NCBI GenBank assembly: GCA_900766945.1
Contig: CAAFXD010000301.1
Location: 1-8,575 of the forward strand
Direction of reading: 5' to 3'
Length of the DNA stretch: 8,575 bases
Source: Clostridia bacterium
GTDB lineage: Bacteria > Bacillota > Clostridia > Oscillospirales > Acutalibacteraceae
In this document: positions 1 through 5,689 of the stretch, piece after piece
Layout: the number at the start of each line of letters is the position of its first letter
Position numbering within the stretch: the stretch's first letter is position 1
Notes under the pieces: generated by a model
The model's database searches: none
What the model saw: the letters and a program-made list of their open reading frames with translations, nothing else
What the model was told of the DNA's origin: nothing
Made by a program: the position numbers and the translations under genes

Positions 1-26
1 CGGGCACGGAGACCCGCCCCTACGCG
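1..26. repeat. Possible fragment of a GC-rich dispersed intergenic repeat, cut by the window edge
   Basis: The first 26 bases are far richer in GC than the following intergenic DNA and contain a small inverted pair, CGGG (1-4) and CCCG (13-16), around an eight-base loop. The wording (CACGGAGACCCGCCCCTACG) resembles short dispersed intergenic repeats I recall from other bacterial genomes. Only the edge is visible, and no second copy lies in this window, so its repeat status is an inference. Confidence 0.3.
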
Positions 27-118
27 TTGTCATTCTGAGCCGATAGGCGAAGAATCTCGTTTTGCACCTTTTACACTTTGCGCTGTTTGAGATCCTTCGC
101 TTCGCTCAGGATGACAAA
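27..118. repeat. Imperfect inverted repeat (REP/MITE-like intergenic palindrome)
   Basis: The left arm (about 27-59, beginning TTGTCATTCTGAGC) and the right arm (about 89-118, ending CTCAGGATGACAA) are complementary with a few mismatches and a small length difference. They enclose a loop of about 30 bases (60-88). The arm wording, TCATTCTGAGC...GAAGAATCTC against GATCCTTCGCTTCGCTCAGGATGA, is that of a dispersed palindromic element seen between genes in many bacterial genomes. No transposase or open frame lies inside it, so if mobile it would depend on another element. It lies beyond the terminator of the minus-strand genes. Confidence 0.6.
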
Positions 119-127
119 TCAAAATTT

Positions 128-166
128 AAAATCACAATCCGAAAGCATTTCGGATTGTGATTTTTT
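128..166 (-). terminator. Strong hairpin terminator, probably active in both directions
   Basis: A perfect 17-base-pair stem (128-144 with 148-164) closes on a three-base loop, GCA. Reading on the minus strand, the stem lies 14 bases past the stop codon of the membrane-protein gene at 181 and is followed by a broken T-rich tract. Reading on the plus strand it ends in a run of six T (161-166), so it could also stop transcription entering from the left. It is the natural end of the minus-strand adh/membrane-protein transcript. Confidence 0.85.
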
Positions 167-180
167 CTTTGTTGTATGCT

Positions 181-1041
181 TTAGTCTTCTTGCGGAGTAA
201 GTCCTGTCAATTCTGTGAAAACAGACAGTTCATATGGTGGGAAATACAGCAAATACACTTCTCCGTTATGTAAAATCTCCAACGCGTAATACCGCCGCAA
301 GCGATACACGCCGTTATTGTCCCGTGCAATTTTAAACGGTTTGTATTCCCCTTTATTAAACGGTGTTTCTTTATTCCAACTGTTCATGGTTGTGTGCTTT
401 TTTATTAATTTGATTGCTGTGATTTCTGACCGCGGTACGGCGTATTTTTGATACGGGTCGGCAATATACAGAACGCCGCTTTCCATAAATGCGTGTAAAG
501 CAACATTGGAAAATTGTGCGGCGCCCATTGGCAGTATTTTTATTTTGCCGCTTGCTTTGATTTTATAGCACAAACAAAAGCAGTCTACTGTTTTTGCGGT
601 TGGCGGCACACCGAGTGCGGACAGCGCGTTTTGCATAACGGAATCGTAGCGGTCAACGAGCATTTTGGATTCGTCACTTTCCATTATGGCTTTTGCTTTT
701 TTGCGTGCTGCCCATGTTAAAACACCCCAAAGAATACCCATAGTGACAACAACAGCCAATAACCAAGGTAATTTTTCCAAAAGTAGGATAAAGTCTTCTT
801 TAGATTCTATGGAACGGATTAGAACGACTATGCCGATAAGAAAAATATATCCGCTGATAATCCGCAGCAGATTAACAGCACGCGGCAACCTTGCTTTTTT
901 GTCGATTTCGGTCAAGTTTTCGTAACTCTTATCCATTAAATCAGTCTGCGATTCGGACGGCCGTTCACAAATGAAAATTTCCCCGTCCGTCTGCGTGTTC
1001 GTTTTATTATGCGTCCTGTTTACACCAAAAAACAGTTTCAT
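181..1041 (-). CDS. Uncharacterised membrane protein with two transmembrane helices and a possible PH-like cytoplasmic domain
   Basis: I do not recognise a named family. In the 286-residue product, a hydrophilic N-terminal stretch of about 55 residues is followed by two predicted transmembrane helices (about 57-77 and 91-111). A charged segment (AARKKAKAIMESDE) and a soluble C-terminal domain of about 150 residues come next. The C-terminal domain is rich in beta-type stretches such as VLYIADPYQKYAVPRSEI followed by KLIKK, a pattern reminiscent of bacterial PH-like domains; this is a guess from texture, not a match. A cluster of three cysteines (CFCLC) lies near residues 154-158. The ATG at 1041 was chosen because GGGGAG (complement of 1051-1056) lies nine bases from it. 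The ATG at 1047, two codons earlier, is only three bases from that site. The gene starts 28 bases after the dehydrogenase stop and is probably cotranscribed with it. It looks more AT-rich than the neighbouring genes, which may indicate a separate origin. Confidence 0.75.
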   Translation of the reverse strand: MKLFFGVNRTHNKTNTQTDGEIFICERPSESQTDLMDKSYENLTEIDKKARLPRAVNLLRIISGYIFLIGIVVLIRSIESKEDFILLLEKLPWLLAVVVTMGILWGVLTWAARKKAKAIMESDESKMLVDRYDSVMQNALSALGVPPTAKTVDCFCLCYKIKASGKIKILPMGAAQFSNVALHAFMESGVLYIADPYQKYAVPRSEITAIKLIKKHTTMNSWNKETPFNKGEYKPFKIARDNNGVYRLRRYYALEILHNGEVYLLYFPPYELSVFTELTGLTPQED

Positions 1042-1069
1042 TCCCATTTACTCCCCTTCAAAAAAGCGA

Positions 1070-2179
1070 TTACTTCAAAAACAGTGTCCGCAAAACCTGT
1101 CCCGCCTCGGTTACATTGTACCCACCGGGCGAATTTTTAAAGTTTTTCAAATTCTGCCACCGTGCACAGTAGCTTTCAATTTGCTCCTCTGTCATCGAAA
1201 TCCCCGAAAGGTCGGTAAGCGTCAAAATGATTTTTTCAAATTCCGGGAAATTTGTGCCGAGCATCGAAAAGAATTCCATCGCAAGCGCGTTTTTAAATTC
1301 CATACCGCGTTTTACATAACTTGGCATAAACGCCGCGCACGCTCTGCCGTGGGGGAGCGCAAAATCCTCTGTGAGCGCGTACCCCATACCGTGCGGAAAG
1401 CCCGCGCCGCAAATGTTTAATTCCATCCCTGCATATAATGAGGCGTAATACAACTCGTCGCGCGCGTCATTACAGGGCAGTTCGCCTGTTTCATAAAAGA
1501 CTTTTAAGTGCTTCCACAAAACGGGGATTGCCTTTTCCCCGAACAGCCGCGCCATATCGTCAAAGCGGTTGGAAAACCACCCCTCTACCGCGTGCGCAAA
1601 CGCGTCGAGTGCGGTGGAAACCGTCACGGCGTAGGGGACGGAATACGTGTATTTCGGGTCCGAGAATGCAACCTTTGCATAAAAATCCTTGCCGCTGACG
1701 CTTTGTTTTCTGCCGTTTTCGCGGGTTAAAACCGAAACGCCCGTGACTTCACTGCCCGTGCCCGCCGTGGTGCCGACCAATACAAGCGGCAACGGCTCAA
1801 ACATATAATCGTACTCGTAAATCCCCTCGGCGGAAAGCGTTTTGTTGGCGGCATATACCGCAATCGCCTTGGCGGAATCCAGCGCCGACCCGCCGCCGAT
1901 GCCGACGATGAACTCTACCTCGAAATCACGCGCCAACTGCCCTGCACGGTGACAGTCCGCCGCGGTGGGATTTGGCTTGACTTCATCAAACACCGTCGCT
2001 TCAATTCCGTTTTGCGAAAGGACAGTCTGCACATCGTCAAGCGCGCCGCTTGCTTTGGCGGAACTGCCGCCGGTGACCAGCAGGCATTTTTTGCCGAATT
2101 GCGTAAATATTTCGGGGTGCTGTGTTACGGCGTTTCTGCCGCCCAACACACGAACGGGCATATAAAAATTAAAATCCAT
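1070..2179 (-). CDS. Iron-containing (group III) alcohol dehydrogenase
   Basis: The 369-residue product is a cytoplasmic oxidoreductase of the iron-dependent alcohol dehydrogenase family, which interconverts alcohols and aldehydes or ketones with NAD(P)H. The length is normal. A nucleotide-binding domain carries GGGS (95-98) and the following LDSAKA. The family signature GTTAGTGSE lies at 136-144. The four expected metal ligands are present: D192 and H196 in ALDAFAHAVEG, H263 in GFPHGMGYAL and H277 in LPHGRA. The early loop reads VTGGSSAKASG (35-45), with glycine and serine where NAD-specific members such as FucO have aspartate; this resembles NADPH-using YqhD-type enzymes, so an NADP(H) preference is inferred. 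The substrate cannot be read from sequence. The start is supported by GAGGTG seven bases upstream (complement of 2187-2192). It is divergent from the rnf operon, with which it may share redox control. Confidence 0.92.
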   Translation of the reverse strand: MDFNFYMPVRVLGGRNAVTQHPEIFTQFGKKCLLVTGGSSAKASGALDDVQTVLSQNGIEATVFDEVKPNPTAADCHRAGQLARDFEVEFIVGIGGGSALDSAKAIAVYAANKTLSAEGIYEYDYMFEPLPLVLVGTTAGTGSEVTGVSVLTRENGRKQSVSGKDFYAKVAFSDPKYTYSVPYAVTVSTALDAFAHAVEGWFSNRFDDMARLFGEKAIPVLWKHLKVFYETGELPCNDARDELYYASLYAGMELNICGAGFPHGMGYALTEDFALPHGRACAAFMPSYVKRGMEFKNALAMEFFSMLGTNFPEFEKIILTLTDLSGISMTEEQIESYCARWQNLKNFKNSPGGYNVTEAGQVLRTLFLK

Positions 2180-2201
2180 ATATTTTCACCTCTGTATCCG
2201 C

Positions 2202-2231
2202 ATTGTAACAGTAAGCGCACGCAAAATGCAA
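2202..2231 (-). promoter_or_regulatory. Probable promoter for the alcohol dehydrogenase gene
   Basis: On the minus strand, TACAAT (complement of 2202-2207) is a good -10 box and is preceded by TGT, giving an extended -10 (TGTTACAAT). A weak -35, TTGCAT (complement of 2226-2231), lies 18 bases further upstream. Transcription would begin near 2195, about 16 bases before the start codon at 2179. The ribosome binding site AGAGGTG lies in this leader. Confidence 0.5.
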
Positions 2232-2245
2232 TAGAATCTTGTCAG

Positions 2246-2259
2246 AATTTTGCAAAATT
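2246..2259. promoter_or_regulatory. Perfect 14-base palindrome, possible operator
   Basis: AATTTTGCAAAATT reads the same on both strands. It lies between the two divergent promoters, upstream of the dehydrogenase -35 element and about 40 bases before the operon -35 element. Perfect symmetry suits a dimeric regulator, but A/T-rich palindromes of this size also arise by chance, and I do not match it to a named operator. Confidence 0.3.
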
Positions 2260-2279
2260 TTCGTTTTTACCACAAGATA

Positions 2280-2297
2280 TTGATATTTTTTAAACAA
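2280..2297. promoter_or_regulatory. Candidate Rex (NADH/NAD+ sensing repressor) operator
   Basis: TTGATATTTTTTAAACAA matches 11 of the 14 fixed positions of the 18-base Rex consensus TTGTTAANNNNTTAACAA, including both outer TTG/CAA ends at the right spacing. It ends three bases before the -35 box of the apbE-rnf promoter. Rex is known to control NADH-linked genes, including alcohol dehydrogenases, in Gram-positive bacteria, and the genes on both sides here are redox genes. The match is imperfect in an A/T-rich stretch, and an UP element is an alternative reading. Confidence 0.4.
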
Positions 2298-2300
2298 TTC

Positions 2301-2329
2301 TTGCAGTAACCGCCGTTTTATAGTATAGT
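2301..2329 (+). promoter_or_regulatory. Probable sigma-A type promoter of the apbE-rnf operon
   Basis: TTGCAG (2301-2306) and TATAGT (2324-2329) are separated by exactly 17 bases. The predicted start of transcription is near 2336, giving an untranslated leader of about 47 bases before the ATG at 2383. That leader is too short for a riboswitch, so control is more likely to act on initiation. No other promoter as good precedes the operon. Confidence 0.65.
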
Positions 2330-2382
2330 TATTGTGTATAGGATTTTTCAAAGGGATTGAAAACGGCAGGCGGCGAAAGCAG

Positions 2383-3441
2383 ATGCAAAAATACAGGAAA
2401 ATTTTATATGGTTTTGCCGTCCTCGCGGGGTTTGTCTTGTTGCTCGGCGGCTGTGCGGCAGAGGGGAGTTCTCCCGTGCAGAAAAGTGCGGTTTCCATGG
2501 GCTCTGTGGTTACGGTAAAACTTTACGGTGTAAATCAAACGGACAGCGCGGTTTTAGCAGACGAGGTGCTCGGTGCGATTGCGGATTTGGACACAAAGGT
2601 CATTTCCAAAAACACAGGCACTTCGGAACTTGCAAATTTAAACAACGCGGAAAACCCCGAAATTTTGACAAAAGTCAGCGAAGAGCTGTTTTCAGCCTTG
2701 TGGGAGACGAAAGAGATTTACAGCCGTTCCGAAGGGAAGGCCGCGCTTGCAAGCGGCGCTTTGACAGAAAGTTGGGGATTGGATACCGAAGATTTCCGTG
2801 TGCCGTCTGCGGCAGAAATCGAAGCGGCAAAATCGCTTTGCACGGACGAAACCGTCCTGCTCACCGACGACGGCTGTGTTGCTTTTCAAAACGGGCAAAA
2901 ATTAAACCTCGGTTCGGTGGGTAAAGGGCTTGCCTGTGACAAGGCGGTGCAAACAATAAAAGAAAGCGGGCGCTTGCCCGAAAACGGCGGCGCGCTGGTG
3001 TCCGTCGGCGGCAGTTTGGCACTTGTCGGCAGTCCCAAAAACGGTGCGCCGTTCACTGTCGGCGTGCGCAATCCAAACGGCGCGGAAAACGAATATTTTG
3101 CAACGCTTTCTCTGTCCGGCGGCTTTGTTTCGACCTCGGGCAGTTACGAAAAGAAGTTTGAAAAAGACGGCAAAACCTATCACCATTTGCTCGATTTAAC
3201 CACAGGTTATCCCGCCGAAACCGACCTTTGCGCCGTAACCGTCACGGCGAAAACGGGTTTGCAAAGCGACGCGCTTTCCACCCTTTGCTTTTTGCTCGGT
3301 GAGGAAAAATCCCTGCCGATTTTAAAAGAATACAGCGCCGAGGCGATATTTGTGTACACCGACAAAACCGTGCATGTGACAGGCGGGCTTTCGTCTGCCT
3401 TGCAGATTACGGACAGCACGTATCAAGCGGAGGCAGTATGA
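2383..3441 (+). CDS. apbE: ApbE-family FAD:protein FMN transferase, lipoprotein (FmnB-like)
   Basis: This enzyme splits FAD and links FMN through a phosphoester to a threonine of its target proteins, outside the cytoplasmic membrane. The 352-residue product starts with a lipoprotein signal peptide (basic MQKYRK, hydrophobic core 7-21) and the lipobox LGGC, with C24 as the lipid-anchored residue. Family motifs follow in order: MGSVVTVKLYG (39-49), the flavin-binding LNLGSVGKGLACDKA (174-188), SVGGSLALVG (207-216), STSGSYEK (250-257), HHLLDLTTGYP (267-277) and the metal-site segment SDALST (295-300). Two segments depart from the usual form: proline of the common HIIDP is leucine (L272), and the usual G-A-F-D stretch is replaced by SEGKAALASGALTESWG (116-132). 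The start at 2383 yields a clean signal peptide; an in-frame ATG at 2332 would add 17 charged residues and lies at the predicted transcription start. It is the first gene of the operon; RnfD and RnfG are its evident substrates. Confidence 0.93.
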   Translation: MQKYRKILYGFAVLAGFVLLLGGCAAEGSSPVQKSAVSMGSVVTVKLYGVNQTDSAVLADEVLGAIADLDTKVISKNTGTSELANLNNAENPEILTKVSEELFSALWETKEIYSRSEGKAALASGALTESWGLDTEDFRVPSAAEIEAAKSLCTDETVLLTDDGCVAFQNGQKLNLGSVGKGLACDKAVQTIKESGRLPENGGALVSVGGSLALVGSPKNGAPFTVGVRNPNGAENEYFATLSLSGGFVSTSGSYEKKFEKDGKTYHHLLDLTTGYPAETDLCAVTVTAKTGLQSDALSTLCFLLGEEKSLPILKEYSAEAIFVYTDKTVHVTGGLSSALQITDSTYQAEAV

Positions 3442-3818
3442 CGAAAAAATGGATTTCCCGCGCAGATGTGATTGTACTTGCCGCTTTATTGCTTGTCGGT
3501 CTTGGCTTGTGGATTTTGCCGCGCGTATTGCCGCAAGGGAATGTGCTTGTTGCCGAAGTGACCGTGGGCGGCGAAACCGTGATGGAATTGGATTTGCAAA
3601 CAGCGACAGACCGTAAGACCTATACCTTGGAAAACGGTGTTGTTTTGGTTACCGAAAATCATACAGTAGCATTTTTGTCGGCGGACTGCCCCGATAAAGT
3701 GTGCGTAAACACGGGCGCGCTTTCGCGCGTAGGCGAAGTGGCGGCGTGTGTGCCGACGGGTACGGTCGTTACCGTGAAAGGAGAAAGCCGCACATCGCTT
3801 GACGGCATCACCTATTAG
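3438..3818 (+). CDS. Membrane-anchored NusG domain II protein (EetA-like)
   Basis: The 126-residue product has a short basic N-terminus, one transmembrane helix (about 11-32) and a small domain predicted to lie outside the membrane. That domain has the NusG_II pattern: VTVGG, a valine-rich strand region, then a cysteine motif with C84 and C89 (DCPDKVC) and C104 (AAC) followed by P-T-G-T-V-V-T-V. Despite its name it is not the transcription factor NusG, because the NGN and KOW domains are absent. Its biochemical role is not established. Relatives occur beside ApbE and Gx-transporter genes and include EetA of the Listeria-type extracellular electron transfer locus, so a role in assembling or serving membrane flavoproteins is inferred. 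The start overlaps the apbE stop in an ATGA (3438-3441), with GGAGG four bases upstream. Confidence 0.85.
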   Translation: MTKKWISRADVIVLAALLLVGLGLWILPRVLPQGNVLVAEVTVGGETVMELDLQTATDRKTYTLENGVVLVTENHTVAFLSADCPDKVCVNTGALSRVGEVAACVPTGTVVTVKGESRTSLDGITY

Positions 3819-3819
3819 T

Positions 3820-4350
3820 ATGAAACAGAAAACCTACAAAATCGCCCTGTTGGGGCTGCTTGCGGCAACGGCGATGGTGCTTTCGTATTTGGAAAGTATG
3901 CTGCCGACCGCGTTCTTACCGCCCGGGGCAAAACCGGGATTTTCTAACCTTGCCAATATGTTTGCCGCGGCCGCGTTAGGCTTGCCGTCTGCACTCACAA
4001 TTGCCGTGTTAAAGGCGTGCTTTGCGGGGCTGATGCGCGGCGGAACATCGTTTTTTATGAGCCTGTGCGGCGGGGTATTGAGTACCGTTGTGATGTGGAT
4101 TCTCTTAAACAAAGGCAAAAAACTCGGCAGTGTCGGCGTGGGCGTTTTGAGCGCCGTGAGCCACAATGTGGGGCAGTTGGCAGTTGCCGCCGTGCTGGTG
4201 GGCAATGCGTCCGTGCTCGGCTATGCGCCGATTTTGCTGTTGTGCGCGCTTATAGCGGGCACACTTACAGGGCTTGTTTTTCGGGCGGTTTTGCCCGCTT
4301 TACAAAAGGCAACAAAATCATTTTTACAAACACCAAAAGGAAAGGAGTAA
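3820..4350 (+). CDS. Gx transporter family membrane protein (EetB-like; also annotated as heptaprenyl diphosphate synthase component I)
   Basis: The 176-residue product is an integral membrane protein with about five hydrophobic segments. Family features include SYLESMLP (22-29), PGAKPGFSNLANMFA (35-49), KACFAGLMRGGTSFFMSL (65-82) and SAVSHNVGQL (110-119). It has no DDxxD prenyl-transferase motif, so the prenyl synthase name is misleading. The family is grouped with S-component-like transporters, so carriage of a small hydrophobic or aromatic molecule (a flavin or quinone precursor) is a reasonable inference, but no substrate is known to me. The ATG at 3820 lies one base after the preceding stop (3816-3818) and has no ribosome binding site of its own, suggesting translation by coupling. 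A TTG at 3799 in the same frame is an alternative start that would add seven residues; its AGGAG (3779-3783) is 15 bases away, which is too far to be convincing. Confidence 0.85.
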   Translation: MKQKTYKIALLGLLAATAMVLSYLESMLPTAFLPPGAKPGFSNLANMFAAAALGLPSALTIAVLKACFAGLMRGGTSFFMSLCGGVLSTVVMWILLNKGKKLGSVGVGVLSAVSHNVGQLAVAAVLVGNASVLGYAPILLLCALIAGTLTGLVFRAVLPALQKATKSFLQTPKGKE

Positions 4351-4354
4351 CGCT

Positions 4355-5689
4355 ATGCACTCTGAAATTATAAAGCCGAAGAAAAAAGTGCGCGGCGGTG
4401 TGGCGGTTTCACATGAAAAGCATACCAAGGATATGCCCGTGAAGCGTTTGCCCGCGCCCGAAACGGTTACTTTGCCGATGCGCCAACATATCGGCGCACC
4501 CTGTACCCCGATGGTCAAGGTCGGCGATACCGTGAAAATCGGGCAGGTCATAGGTGACAGCGACCAATATGTCAGCGCCCCTGTGCACGCAACGGTTTCG
4601 GGTAAGGTGACCGCTGTCAAGGAGGTGAAGCTCGCCTCAGGGCTTGTCTCGCAAGCGGTGATTATCGAAAATGACGGGGAGTTAACCGAAGCAGAGTTTT
4701 CGCCCCCTTGCATTGATACCAAGGAGGACTTTATAAAAGCTGTGCGCGCTTCGGGGCTTGTGGGCCTCGGCGGTGCGGGTTTCCCGACGCATGTCAAACT
4801 CAATGTCCCCGCAGACAAAACGGTGGATACCCTGATTATCAACGCGGCGGAATGTGAGCCGTATATCACCGTGGATTACCGCGAATGTATCGACAATTCG
4901 TGGGATGTTTTTAACGGTGTGCACCTGTTAAAGGATATGCTCGGCGTCGAGCGCGTGGTGATTGCGGTGGAGGACAACAAACCCGAAGCCATTAAAATCC
5001 TCGAACGCATTGCCGAAAAAGAGGACGATGACGACAAAATCAAGATTATGCCGTTAAAATCCAAATACCCCCAAGGCGCCGAAAAAATGATGGTGCTTTC
5101 CGCCACGGGCAGAAAGGTGCCGCCCGGGGCGTTGCCTGCCGATGTCGGCTGTGTGGTGATGAATGTCGCGTCTGCGGCGTTTATTTCGAGATACTGCAAA
5201 ACCGGCAAGCCGCTGGTCAGCCGTTCCTTAACGGTGGACGGCTCGGCGATTGTCCAACCGCAAAATATCCGTGTGCCGATCGGTACGGAAATTGATTATA
5301 TTTTGAAAGCCTGCGGCGGGTTCCGCGAAGAACCCGAAAAAATCGTCTGCGGCGGGCCGATGATGGGGATGGCGATTGTCGATACGCATCACCCGATTTT
5401 AAAAAGCAATAACGCATTGCTCGCGTTTACCAAAAACGATATGAGTTTAAAAACCGAAACGGATTGTATTCGCTGCGGGCGCTGTGCAAAGGCGTGTCCG
5501 CTGTCGTTAATGCCGACGCTCATTCACCGTTTTGCCGTGGCGCGTGACGCGAAGAAGTTAGAGCACGCGGGCGCAATGGTTTGTATGGAGTGCGGCTCTT
5601 GCGCGTATTCCTGCCCCGCGGGCAAACCCTTGGTGCAGTATATGCGCCACGCAAAAGCCGTTTTGAGAGAGGAGGCGCAGAAGAAATGA
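4355..5689 (+). CDS. rnfC: RnfC, NADH-side iron-sulfur flavoprotein subunit of the Rnf complex
   Basis: RnfC is the peripheral cytoplasmic subunit that exchanges electrons with NAD+/NADH in the Rnf ferredoxin:NAD+ oxidoreductase. The 444-residue product has a barrel/lipoyl-like N-terminal region (about 30-105; VGDTVKIGQVIG at 56-67), the nucleotide/FMN-binding signature GLGGAGFPTHVKL (137-149) and NAAECEPY (163-170). Two ferredoxin-type four-cysteine motifs follow: C371, C374, C377, C381 and C410, C413, C416, C420, as expected for two [4Fe-4S] clusters. These cysteine motifs separate it from NqrA, which lacks them. The ATG at 4355 is preceded by AAAGGAG ending seven bases upstream and lies four bases after the preceding stop. 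The open frame extends 27 codons further upstream, but those codons overlap the Gx gene and have no such site. It starts the core rnf genes in the order C-D-G-E-A. Confidence 0.97.
   Translation: MHSEIIKPKKKVRGGVAVSHEKHTKDMPVKRLPAPETVTLPMRQHIGAPCTPMVKVGDTVKIGQVIGDSDQYVSAPVHATVSGKVTAVKEVKLASGLVSQAVIIENDGELTEAEFSPPCIDTKEDFIKAVRASGLVGLGGAGFPTHVKLNVPADKTVDTLIINAAECEPYITVDYRECIDNSWDVFNGVHLLKDMLGVERVVIAVEDNKPEAIKILERIAEKEDDDDKIKIMPLKSKYPQGAEKMMVLSATGRKVPPGALPADVGCVVMNVASAAFISRYCKTGKPLVSRSLTVDGSAIVQPQNIRVPIGTEIDYILKACGGFREEPEKIVCGGPMMGMAIVDTHHPILKSNNALLAFTKNDMSLKTETDCIRCGRCAKACPLSLMPTLIHRFAVARDAKKLEHAGAMVCMECGSCAYSCPAGKPLVQYMRHAKAVLREEAQKK

Noticed and set aside
1..180. RNA gene or CRISPR in the left intergenic region
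   Set aside because: There is no cloverleaf and no regularly spaced direct repeat; the structure is explained by the inverted repeat and the terminator hairpin.
971..1420. Open frame of 149 codons on the plus strand opposite the two minus-strand genes
   Set aside because: It spans the junction of two real genes on the other strand, has low-complexity basic composition and no family motif.
2336..2382. Possible FMN riboswitch in the leader of the flavin-related operon
   Set aside because: The leader from the predicted transcription start is only about 47 bases and has no conserved FMN-aptamer segments or terminator hairpin.
3438..3818. Transcription factor NusG
   Set aside because: The protein has a membrane anchor and only the domain II-like region; the NGN and KOW domains of real NusG are absent.
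3799..3819. TTG at 3799 as the start of the Gx-family gene
   Set aside because: It would overlap the preceding gene by 20 bases, its AGGAG is 15 bases away, and conserved sequence begins only after the ATG at 3820.
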